The position numbers and the translations under genes were made by a program. The notes beneath the pieces were generated by a model that searched no databases, was not told the origin of the DNA, and was given only the letters and a program-made list of their open reading frames with translations. 43,818 nt of DNA from Legionellales bacterium (GTDB lineage Bacteria; Pseudomonadota; Gammaproteobacteria; DSM-16500). The stretch lies in assembly GCA_947478495.1 (NCBI GenBank), contig CANJVW010000015.1:1-43818 (forward strand), in the 5' to 3' direction. The stretch's first letter is position 1. Every line of letters begins with the position of its first letter. This document shows, piece after piece, positions 36,903 through 43,818 of this stretch.

Positions 36903-37673
36903 ATGATACTCGCTCATCCTGAAAAAGTCGTTATTATCATTCCGACATACAATGAAGCCCAAGGAATCGCGAACGTTATTAGCGCATTAGAGGTCGCTAT
37001 TTCATCTATTTCAAATGCAGGCATCCAAATCCTCGTTTTTGACAGCGGCTCACCTGACGGAACAGCTGCAATAGTGGAATCGCTTCAAAAAACCTATTCT
37101 AATATTTATTTGCTCACAGAGCCGGAAAAATCAGGATTGGGCTCAGCTTATGCAAAGGCGATGCAATACGCCATAGAAACCATGCAGGCGGATATGGTAT
37201 TTGAATACGATGCCGATGGATCTCATCAGCCCCATTTTATCCCACCTATGATTAAGCAATTACAAAACGGATATGATGTTGTTTTGGGAAGTCGTTATGT
37301 GCCTGGCGGCTCGATTCCAGCGAATTGGGGCCTTCACCGAAAAATGCTCTCTGTATTAGGGAATGTCATCGCCAGGTTATTTCTGACCTGGCGATACCAT
37401 GATTTTACGAGCGGATTCCGTGGGACGCGCACAGACTTTCTCATAAAGATACCTCTCAATAACTTACTTTCCAAGCAATATGCCTATAAAATTCACCTGC
37501 TTTGGGCGCTGCACCAGCAAGGCGCAAAAATACATGAATACCCTATTGAATTTATTGATCGAAAAATAGGTTATAGCAAATTCCCTCGAAATAATATTCT
37601 CGATTCCCTTTCCGTTATCATTGCGTTACGCTATCGAGAAATAAAAAAGCAGATGCAGGGGCAGTCAACATGA
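36903..37673 (+). CDS. Family 2 glycosyltransferase, dolichyl/polyprenyl-phosphate mannose synthase-like
   Basis: This enzyme would transfer a sugar from a nucleotide donor to a polyprenyl phosphate at the cytoplasmic membrane face. GT2 features are VVIIIPTYNEAQGI near the N-terminus, FDSGSPDGTAAIV (usually DDxSPDGT, here one Asp is replaced), FEYDADGSHQPHFIPPM as the metal-binding DxD, LGSRYVPGGSIPANWGLHR and DFTSGFRGTR. These are the phrases of the DPM1 group. The 256 residues lack the C-terminal membrane segments of two-domain members, so it is a soluble or peripheral form. It follows aroDE by 16 bases. The decayed end of a second copy lies downstream. Confidence 0.88.
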   Translation: MILAHPEKVVIIIPTYNEAQGIANVISALEVAISSISNAGIQILVFDSGSPDGTAAIVESLQKTYSNIYLLTEPEKSGLGSAYAKAMQYAIETMQADMVFEYDADGSHQPHFIPPMIKQLQNGYDVVLGSRYVPGGSIPANWGLHRKMLSVLGNVIARLFLTWRYHDFTSGFRGTRTDFLIKIPLNNLLSKQYAYKIHLLWALHQQGAKIHEYPIEFIDRKIGYSKFPRNNILDSLSVIIALRYREIKKQMQGQST

Positions 37674-37839
37674 GCACGCCGCTCCTTCAGAAAAATACCT
37701 CAAAATAGATTTAATTATAATCAATATGTGTATAAAATGGTTTTAATTTTGGCGTGAGCTCAACCCAATAAGACACCCGAATTAGTATTTATCTTATTGA
37801 CTTTATTAATAAAAAATAATAAATATCTCATTTTTATCA

Positions 37840-37908
37840 AATAACACAATCGATTCCCTTGCCACCATTGTCGCATTGAGACATCGAAAAATAAAAAACG
37901 AATATTAG
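37840..37908 (+). pseudogene. Remnant of a duplicated glycosyltransferase C-terminus
   Basis: The frame from 37840 reads NNTIDSLATIVALRHRKIKN before a stop, closely matching the C-terminus of the upstream gene (NNILDSLSVIIALRYREIKK). The following bases, GTGGTCGACATGAGCGC, also resemble the end of that gene (CAGTCAACATGAGCACG). The upstream 37674-37839 is AT-rich and holds no gene I can support. A second copy was probably lost by deletion, leaving this fragment as the leader of the next gene. Confidence 0.75.
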
Positions 37909-37919
37909 GAGTGGTCGAC

Positions 37920-38945
37920 ATGAGCGCAAAGAAATATCTTTTAACCCTATTGCTAATTTTTTTACCGATAACATCATTTGCAGAAGACGCCACCTATACA
38001 ACGCAGTGCCAACCTGCGAACCAATTAGCGTTCAGAAAAATAACAAATTATCACTATCAGGCCACCGCTCGCCCCGGTTGGAGAGTGGGATCCCAATCAG
38101 AAGACACGGAAACAAATACTGACTTTAAACTCCGAGGCCAGTTTTTCACTCCTGGTCCAAATCGTATCAGTACACTCACCTGTGCTTATGGTAACACACT
38201 TGGCTCTCAGCTGGTTTTGTTAGAAACAGATACAGCAGCAAACAAAGAACAGCTGGTCTCAGAAAAAGGGGATCCTGCGTGGCTTGATGGTCCCGTTACG
38301 GAAAACAGCTTGAATGATATCCGAGAAGAAGATTGTCGAGATCCCTCTCAGCTATCATTCACGCTAGTCGCAGAAAATCGCTATATCGCTAATGACGCTT
38401 GGGGCTGGACAGTCACACCTGACTCAGAGGAAACAACAACCAATGCAGGATTTTTGCTTCAAGGCGCTTACTTCACGCCTGGACTGAATGGCATGAATGC
38501 GCTGACTTGTTTCTATCGCGCTAGCTCCCCCATCTCAGAACCAGCGAATCCCTTTAAACGATACGACTTAGCGAAGAATCCGATCGTTTACACCCAACCG
38601 AGCTGCGGTATCGTTGTTCTTGAAAAAAAGACAACCGCACGCAAAGCGCAGTTACGCGGAGAATCAATGATGAGAATAGGAGACGGAACGGAAAAGGAGT
38701 TATTAACAGGGCCCTGGCAAGATGGTCCCATCACCCCAAAAATATTGGATGCTGCCAGAACAAATGTTTGCTTACAAAAAGCAGAAGAGCGTTTTGAGCC
38801 CTACGAATACCATAACAATCTGCCGATTGATCAGGATGACATGAATGCGCGCATGGCAGATGAGAAAAAACAAAACGCCAAGCTCACCCCGGCGGATCGC
38901 TCTGCGATTGCCAAAGTAGACCCTAATGCGTTATGGCCTGGGTAA
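37920..38945 (+). CDS. Exported protein with a tandemly duplicated domain
   Basis: A signal peptide (MSAKKYLLTLLLIFLPITSFA, cleavage before EDA) directs this 341-residue protein to the periplasm or beyond. Two copies of a domain of about 100 residues follow. Both have Q-L-[AS]-F, a Gly-Trp pair (PGWRVGS; WGWTVTP), SE[DE]T, a GxxFTPG or GAYFTPG turn (GQFFTPGPN; GAYFTPGLN) and a Cys before an aromatic (LTCAYGN; LTCFYRA). The pattern resembles DUF3757-type proteins seen in Legionella, a tentative match. A third degenerate part near 225-280 has another SCGIVVLEKK-like strand. The ATG at 37920 has AGGAG eight bases upstream. The 3' end overlaps adk by 23 bases, convergently. Confidence 0.75.
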   Translation: MSAKKYLLTLLLIFLPITSFAEDATYTTQCQPANQLAFRKITNYHYQATARPGWRVGSQSEDTETNTDFKLRGQFFTPGPNRISTLTCAYGNTLGSQLVLLETDTAANKEQLVSEKGDPAWLDGPVTENSLNDIREEDCRDPSQLSFTLVAENRYIANDAWGWTVTPDSEETTTNAGFLLQGAYFTPGLNGMNALTCFYRASSPISEPANPFKRYDLAKNPIVYTQPSCGIVVLEKKTTARKAQLRGESMMRIGDGTEKELLTGPWQDGPITPKILDAARTNVCLQKAEERFEPYEYHNNLPIDQDDMNARMADEKKQNAKLTPADRSAIAKVDPNALWPG

Positions 38946-39573
38946 TTTGATCTGTAATCGCATCGATCGTTCCAACGCCATTGATTTCGACATAGCGAGG
39001 CATGTTAGCTGTAGCGGCTCTTTTTTGGTAGTAGATAACCAATGGCTCTGTTTGCGCATGATAAACCGCCAATCGTTTTCGCACTGTTTCTTCCGTGTCA
39101 TCGGAGCGCTGAACCAACGGCTCACCGGTCACGTCATCTTTTTCTGCAAGACGCGGCGGCTGATAATCCACATGATAAATACGGCCGGATGCGGGATGCA
39201 AGCGCCGGCCTGTGAGGCGACGCACAACATCCTCCTCAGGCACCTTGATATCCAATACAAAATCCAGATCAATGTGATTCTGGAGCAGCCCTTCAGCTTG
39301 CTGAATCGTGCGTGGAAATCCATCAAGCAAGAATCCATTCTGACAATCTTTTTCAGCGACACGATTTTTAACGAGCTCCATTACAATATCATCCGACACT
39401 AATTCCCCCGCCGTCATGATGCTCTGCACTTTTTTACCCAGCGGGGTTCCTGCGGACACAGCGGCACGCAAGATGTCGCCTGTCGAAATGGTAGGGATGC
39501 GCCACTTTTCTGAAATGATTTTCGCTTGAGTCCCTTTACCTACCCCGGGACAGCCTAGCAACATAATACGCAT
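38923..39573 (-). CDS. adk: Adenylate kinase
   Basis: Adk interconverts ATP, ADP and AMP. The P-loop is GCPGVGKGTQ at residues 7-16. The AMP site includes ISTGDILRAAV and LDGFPRTIQQAEGL. The lid region GRRLHPASGRIYHVDYQPP is the long, non-zinc form, and RLAVYHAQTEPLVIYY follows. The 216 residues are typical for gammaproteobacteria. AGGTG precedes the ATG by about 7 bases. It stands alone on its strand, divergent from lpxH. Confidence 0.97.
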   Translation of the reverse strand: MRIMLLGCPGVGKGTQAKIISEKWRIPTISTGDILRAAVSAGTPLGKKVQSIMTAGELVSDDIVMELVKNRVAEKDCQNGFLLDGFPRTIQQAEGLLQNHIDLDFVLDIKVPEEDVVRRLTGRRLHPASGRIYHVDYQPPRLAEKDDVTGEPLVQRSDDTEETVRKRLAVYHAQTEPLVIYYQKRAATANMPRYVEINGVGTIDAITDQITQAITH

Positions 39574-39669
39574 TTTTCACCTCTTTAAAAAAACCATTGT
39601 GGGCACCCTGCCATTGGCCGTTATTCTAATACTATTTGCCTCAATCAACAAATACAGTAGACTGGATAC

Positions 39670-40413
39670 ATGAAAAACATTGTCTTTATCTCGGACCTGC
39701 ACCTCGATGAAAGCCATCCCGAGATCGTCTCGCTATTTTTAGATTTTTTAAAAAAACAAACCAAAACTGCATCCGCCCTCTATATATTGGGCGATTTTTT
39801 TGAAGCCTGGATAGGTGACGACAATCTCACCTCTTTTAATCAAATGATTATCTCCCAGCTGCGGGCTGCAACGGATGCCGGATTGCCGATTTATTTTATG
39901 CATGGAAACCGTGATTTTTTAATTGGAAAACGCTTTTTGAAGGCGTCTGGCTGCATTTTTCTGCCCGATGAAACCGTCATTGATATTGCTGGAACGCCCA
40001 CATTACTCATGCACGGTGATTTATTGTGCACAGACGATACAGCTTATTTAAGGTTTCGAAAAAAAGCACATAACCGATTTTTTCAATGGCTCTTTCTCAT
40101 AAAGTCCCTCAAAAAACGGCGAGCGATTGCAGCGCAATACCGAGAAAAAAGTACACAGCATATTTCAACCATACCGGATCACATTATGGATGTCACACAA
40201 AGGGCAGTGTGTGGTGTCATGACAAAACACCATGTGCAACATCTCATTCACGGACATACACACCGCAAAGCGGTTCATACATTCTCACTCAACAACCAAC
40301 CTGCTACGCGCACCGTTCTCGCTGCTTGGCATGATAAAGGTAATGCGCTGGTATGCGATGAAGGCGGGAAAAAAGAATTGATTGATGTTATGGCAACAAC
40401 GACAAATTCTTAA
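39670..40413 (+). CDS. lpxH: UDP-2,3-diacylglucosamine diphosphatase LpxH
   Basis: LpxH cleaves UDP-2,3-diacylglucosamine to lipid X in lipid A synthesis, as a peripheral membrane metallophosphoesterase. The dinuclear metal motifs are complete: FISDLHLDE, LGDFFEAWIGDD, MHGNRDFLIG, LMHGDLLCTDD and HGHTHRKAVH. The 247 residues are normal. A promoter-like pair TTGCCT/TAGACT (39636-39663) ends only six bases before the ATG, and only a weak GGA precedes the start. Translation might begin on an almost leaderless transcript, or an earlier promoter is used. The 3' end overlaps the convergent permease by 26 bases. Confidence 0.95.
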   Translation: MKNIVFISDLHLDESHPEIVSLFLDFLKKQTKTASALYILGDFFEAWIGDDNLTSFNQMIISQLRAATDAGLPIYFMHGNRDFLIGKRFLKASGCIFLPDETVIDIAGTPTLLMHGDLLCTDDTAYLRFRKKAHNRFFQWLFLIKSLKKRRAIAAQYREKSTQHISTIPDHIMDVTQRAVCGVMTKHHVQHLIHGHTHRKAVHTFSLNNQPATRTVLAAWHDKGNALVCDEGGKKELIDVMATTTNS

Positions 40414-41824
40414 AATGAAGATGCGCTTTTTTCTTAGCGTGGTGCCTCTGATATCCGTAAAAAAACAGCGTTGGCAATATCATGACCGCCATACCGCTCA
40501 CAAAAATAATCTCGTATGAAGCCGATGTACCTACATTAATGCCTGCTGGTGTAAAAAAACCCACTATCAATGTAATCGCACAACCCAACAATCCCAATAA
40601 ACAAACCAACCAAGAACCTATTTTTCCCCCTGGAATATTAAATGAACGTGGCTGATCAGGGAACTTGTATCGCAAGCGCACTACAGCCAAGAACATCAAC
40701 ACATACATAATCATATACACTTGGATATTGAGCGCGGTAAGCAGCCAATAGGAACCGCCAATACTCGGCATCAAAGCAAACGCCAAACAAAAAGTAGTGA
40801 CTAATACCGCTTGCGCCAAAAGCAAGTTAGATGCCACGCCGTGCTTATTGGTTCTTTGAAAAAATGGAGGTAAAAATCCGAGTTCTGCGGCTTGTAATAA
40901 TCCTCTTGCGGGCGATATCACCCACGTCGTAATGCCGCCAAGCGTCCCGAGTAAGACCATCACGGCCATTAATGGCACAAACGAACTGACATGATAGGCT
41001 GCAAAAAAATGCGTGAAGGCTTGCATAATACCGTCCACCAAATTAATTTGATCTTTTGGCACGACAATCGCGATAGAGAGCGAGCCCATAATCATCGTGA
41101 ATAATATGGCCCAGACGGATATAAAGAGCGCCCTAGGAAACGTCTTTTGAGGATTTTTTACATCCCTGATGTGAACTGCAATAAGCTCCATCCCTGCAAA
41201 ACTTGTCATGATGCCCGTCAGCGCCACCCAGCCATCAATACGTGAAAAAGACGGCATGAGCTCAGCTAGCGTAAAATGAATTTGCAAAGGCTGACCTAGC
41301 ACCAGCCAAGCAATAGCAAGAGCCAGCACAAGCCCCATTGGAATAACAAGACCCGTGATCGTGCAAAAAGAAACAAGTCGGGAAGACACATGAATGCCTC
41401 TCAAATTAATCAGCGTGACCGACCAGAAAACAATGAGGATAACGCTGATCAAATACACTTTGCTTTGCACCAATTGCGGATCAACAACATATGCAATGAG
41501 GCCTGCCACAAAGGATAATATGGTGGGAAACCACACTAAATTAGCAATCCATTGCAACCAAATGGCTAAAAAACCGAAGCGATCGCCAAATGCGAGTCTC
41601 ACCCAATAACAAATGCCGCCCTCTTCCGTCCAGCCCGATGCAAGCTCGGCTGACACTAATGCAGCGGGGATAAAAAAAACAATGCTTGAGAAAACAAAGA
41701 AGAAGATCAGCATACTGCCAAATAAAGCGGCAGTTGGAAGATTACGAATGCTGTCGACGGTACCAACGATAAGCATCACTAATGCGAAGAGCGATAGTTT
41801 TGCGGCGGGTTGCACTTGAGACAT
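40388..41824 (-). CDS. APC-superfamily amino-acid permease (GadC/YjeM-like)
   Basis: This inner-membrane carrier has about 12 hydrophobic segments in 478 residues. Family features include VSAELASGWTEEGGICYWVR after the second segment, FAGMELIAVHIRDVKNPQKTFPRA and ISPARGLLQAAELGFLPPFF. These are the phrases of the glutamate:GABA antiporter group. The substrate is not determined; amino-acid exchange is the family role. The C-terminus is short and basic, and lacks the long plug of E. coli GadC. No decarboxylase gene is adjacent, so an acid-resistance role is not supported here. Confidence 0.85.
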   Translation of the reverse strand: MSQVQPAAKLSLFALVMLIVGTVDSIRNLPTAALFGSMLIFFFVFSSIVFFIPAALVSAELASGWTEEGGICYWVRLAFGDRFGFLAIWLQWIANLVWFPTILSFVAGLIAYVVDPQLVQSKVYLISVILIVFWSVTLINLRGIHVSSRLVSFCTITGLVIPMGLVLALAIAWLVLGQPLQIHFTLAELMPSFSRIDGWVALTGIMTSFAGMELIAVHIRDVKNPQKTFPRALFISVWAILFTMIMGSLSIAIVVPKDQINLVDGIMQAFTHFFAAYHVSSFVPLMAVMVLLGTLGGITTWVISPARGLLQAAELGFLPPFFQRTNKHGVASNLLLAQAVLVTTFCLAFALMPSIGGSYWLLTALNIQVYMIMYVLMFLAVVRLRYKFPDQPRSFNIPGGKIGSWLVCLLGLLGCAITLIVGFFTPAGINVGTSASYEIIFVSGMAVMILPTLFFYGYQRHHAKKKAHLHFKNLSLLP

Positions 41825-41858
41825 GTAGAAAAACCTTGTGTATTTTTATTGCCGCTGA

Positions 41859-41901
41859 GCACCCTTAGAGGCGGCGCAAAAAGCGCGCATCCGGAGGGTG
41901 C
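41859..41901. other. Hairpin between the SPOR gene and the permease
   Basis: GCACCCT (41859-41865) pairs with AGGGTGC (41895-41901), with an inner GCGC-AAAAA-GCGC-like loop. It lies just after the SPOR gene on the minus strand and may be its terminator, although no strong T run follows. Confidence 0.45.
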
Positions 41902-41909
41902 CCTATATT

Positions 41910-42857
41910 CTATCTAACCAACGGATGATACATCGCAACAAACCCATGTAGTTTCGTGTTTTTTTCGACAGCAGACGAGAGCTTAACAGCAGATGCCTGC
42001 TGAGGCGTTGGTCCGATAAATACTTCTGTTCGGGTGCCACCAGACGATAAGGTCTTTTGAGATTCAAACACATGATATCCCGCTTTTTTTAACTGATCCG
42101 ACAAACGATGTGCATTGTTTTCATTGGCAAAGCTGCCCATCTGCACGACCCACGCTTTTTGATTAGGTGCATAATACCCTGCTTTTAATGTTTTCGATCT
42201 CATTAAAGCACTTTGAGTAGCGTGTTTCGTGGAAGATGTTGCATGTATCACCGTGTAGCCGGCATGAGCAGAACGCTGCACTGCATGATGAGTCTGTTTC
42301 ACTGCCATCACAGGCGTGGACGCCTGTGCAAGCGCAGTCGCTTTGACAGGATGAATAATCGGCAATACCGTATCATTCACCTCTGTTGCCACAGCCGGTG
42401 TAACTTCAATGTTATTTTCGCTATAGCTCACCTGCGCTGCTGTGTTCTTCGGCGGCAAGACGACGGGAGCATTGCCTGTAGATGCGGGCACATCCGCTAG
42501 AGCTGCTGGGACAGTTTCTATTGGCGCAGCAGGCGTTGGTGCGGCAGCGGGAGTTGGCGCAGCGCCAGGTGCTACCACCACAGGAGCCCGTATAGCAACC
42601 GGCGGCTGTGGTTTCATGCTTTGAACAGGAACGCTTCTAATAATAGATTCATTCGGTACCGGTTTCGCAATATTATCTGATTTGTTCGCGGGAGGTGTTA
42701 CTGCGGTGAGTGGCATTGTTGACACGACGGCCCCTCGTTTCGATTGCGCAACGGATGACAAGCTATCTATTCCACCAAATAATAAGGGTAGTAAAATAAC
42801 AATGAGCGCAATAACAACCAATATTCCAATAATACGCTGTATTTTTTTCTTATCCAT
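41910..42857 (-). CDS. DedD-like SPOR-domain cell-division protein
   Basis: This 315-residue membrane protein has a short basic N-terminus (MDKKKIQR), one membrane segment (IIGILVVIALIVILLPLLF) and a long Ala/Pro/Thr/Val-rich linker with APTPA repeats. It ends in a SPOR domain at about 230-315 (WVVQMGSFANENNAHRLSDQ, then KKAGYHVF and TEVFIGP). SPOR domains bind denuded septal peptidoglycan, so the protein probably acts at the division site, as DedD does. The ATG at 42857 has AGGAG six bases upstream. The accD stop is two bases away, so they form an operon. In E. coli folC lies between accD and dedD and is missing here. Confidence 0.88.
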   Translation of the reverse strand: MDKKKIQRIIGILVVIALIVILLPLLFGGIDSLSSVAQSKRGAVVSTMPLTAVTPPANKSDNIAKPVPNESIIRSVPVQSMKPQPPVAIRAPVVVAPGAAPTPAAAPTPAAPIETVPAALADVPASTGNAPVVLPPKNTAAQVSYSENNIEVTPAVATEVNDTVLPIIHPVKATALAQASTPVMAVKQTHHAVQRSAHAGYTVIHATSSTKHATQSALMRSKTLKAGYYAPNQKAWVVQMGSFANENNAHRLSDQLKKAGYHVFESQKTLSSGGTRTEVFIGPTPQQASAVKLSSAVEKNTKLHGFVAMYHPLVR

Positions 42858-42859
42858 GA

Positions 42860-43741
42860 TCAACTCCTGTCGGTTGTGTGTGGAAGCACGCGCTGCCGCG
42901 TGAGTTTTGTTAATAATCGTGAAATACAGTCCCGCATTTCCGATCGGTGAATAATCATATCAATGGCGCCAGATCTAAGTAAAAATTCACTGCGCTGAAA
43001 CCCTTCAGGCAATGCTTCTCGTACGGTTTGTTCGATCACGCGAGGCCCTGCAAATCCAATCAACGCTTTCGGTTCTGCGATAATCACATCCCCCAGCATG
43101 GCCAAACTGGCAGAGACGCCGCCCATGGTAGGATCCGTTAATACGGAGATATAAGGTAACCCTTCTTCTGCTAAACAGGCAAGTGCGCAGCTGACTTTGG
43201 CCATTTGCATCAGCGACGTCAGCGCCTCTTGCATGCGCGCACCGCCGCTCGCCGAAAAGCAGACAAAGGGAATTTTAAATTCAATCGCGGCATTGACGGC
43301 ACGCACAAAACGCTCGCCGAGAGCGGCGCCCATCGATCCGCCGATGAATCCATACTCAAATGCAGCGACCACCACAGGCATTTTGACTAATTGACCACGC
43401 AGCACAATTAACGCTTCTTTTTCCCCCGAATCTCTTTCTGCCGCGGATAATCGATCTTTATATTTTTTTAAATCTTTGAATTTTAACAGATCCACTGGCA
43501 AGACATCTGCGCCAATTTCCACTTGCGGACCCTCATCGAGAAAATAGGCTAGCCGTCTGCGCGCTGAAATGCGCATATGATGCTCACATTTTGGACATAC
43601 CTCGAGATTGCGCTCGAGCTCAGATCGATAAAGAACGGCGCCGCATTGATCGCATTTCGACCAAAGCCCTTCTGGAACGCCTTTTTTGGTGATGGCCTCC
43701 GTGCGAATACGGGATGGCAGTAATTTCTTGAACCAGCTCAT
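42860..43741 (-). CDS. accD: Acetyl-CoA carboxylase carboxyltransferase subunit beta
   Basis: AccD with AccA transfers the carboxyl group from biotin to acetyl-CoA, giving malonyl-CoA for fatty-acid synthesis. The N-terminal zinc ribbon uses Cys30, Cys33, Cys49 and Cys52 ([20 protein letters not shown]). The crotonase-fold part includes [55 protein letters not shown] and [20 protein letters not shown]. The ATG at 43741 gives MSWFKKLLP, matching the family N-terminus; longer readings enter a palindromic repeat. The 293 residues are slightly shorter than in E. coli because of a reduced C-terminal tail. Only a weak GGATAA precedes the start. Confidence 0.96.
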   Translation of the reverse strand: MSWFKKLLPSRIRTEAITKKGVPEGLWSKCDQCGAVLYRSELERNLEVCPKCEHHMRISARRRLAYFLDEGPQVEIGADVLPVDLLKFKDLKKYKDRLSAAERDSGEKEALIVLRGQLVKMPVVVAAFEYGFIGGSMGAALGERFVRAVNAAIEFKIPFVCFSASGGARMQEALTSLMQMAKVSCALACLAEEGLPYISVLTDPTMGGVSASLAMLGDVIIAEPKALIGFAGPRVIEQTVREALPEGFQRSEFLLRSGAIDMIIHRSEMRDCISRLLTKLTRQRVLPHTTDRS

Positions 43742-43756
43742 GCACATTATCCATAC

Positions 43757-43818
43757 GTAGGGTGGGCAAAGCGCTTTTTGCGTGCCCACCAGCTCTAAAA
43801 TGGTGGGCACGCAAAAAG
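43757..43818. repeat. Palindromic intergenic repeat, left half (family R1)
   Basis: GTAGGGTGGGCA begins at 43757; GGTGGGCA (43761-43768) pairs with TGCCCACC (43783-43790). After an 11-base spacer a second arm, GGTGGGCACGCAAA, begins at 43802 and is cut by the window end. The same sequence opens the window at 22-55 in the complementary half. It lies 15 bases upstream of accD. Confidence 0.8.

Overview
The window is a chromosomal stretch of a gammaproteobacterium, most plausibly from the Legionellales/Coxiella-like group. The grounds are gammaproteobacterial housekeeping proteins (RpsP-RimM-TrmD-RplS, Mfd, LolA, LpxH, AccD, FtsK), an MFS carrier of the type common in Legionella and Coxiella, long unrecognised proteins that resemble host-directed effectors, and a high density of palindromic intergenic repeats. 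Species assignment is inference. I found no tRNA, rRNA, CRISPR array, transposase or phage gene.

Layout. 0.1-2.1 kb: metG and an overlapping RnfB-like ferredoxin. 2.1-4.3 kb: a Phd/YefM-RelE-type toxin-antitoxin pair with a clear operator, then on the other strand an MFS carrier followed by an orphan HepT/DUF86 gene. 4.4-6.8 kb: rpsP-rimM-trmD-rplS behind a consensus-like promoter and a hairpin-rich leader; a 178-bp palindrome separates rimM from trmD. 6.8-8.2 kb: a possible small RNA or gene remnant and a CinA-like protein with a degenerate second domain. 8.2-14.9 kb, minus strand: guaB (lacking CBS domains), guaA, tadA and a 1127-residue membrane protein of unknown function. 15.0-20.0 kb: xseA and mfd, separated by two palindromic repeats. 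20.1-21.7 kb: a DUF47 protein and a PiT phosphate transporter.

21.8-30.4 kb is an accessory island. Two plus-strand genes (family A) share a domain, present once in the first and twice in the second; the second ends in tandem PPLY motifs and an acidic tail. After a repeat cluster come a minus-strand helical protein and a three-gene minus-strand operon (family B) of tandem paralogues. I cannot assign either family. They are the best candidates for an undescribed system, possibly secreted effectors, but no secretion machinery lies in the window to prove it.

30.4-43.8 kb returns to housekeeping: lolA, ftsK, trxB, a type I-beta DAHP synthase, an AroD-AroE fusion, a polyprenyl-phosphate glycosyltransferase, the decayed end of a second copy of it, an exported protein with a duplicated domain, adk, lpxH, an APC permease, a DedD-like SPOR protein and accD.

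A theme across the window is palindromic repeats that have become part of genes. One family contributes 29 in-frame codons to aroDE and part of the signal peptide of lolA. Another forms the probable terminator of the rplS operon and a 126-bp-arm hairpin in the island. A full-length palindrome carries the ribosome-binding site of trmD. Both window edges hold halves of one further repeat type.
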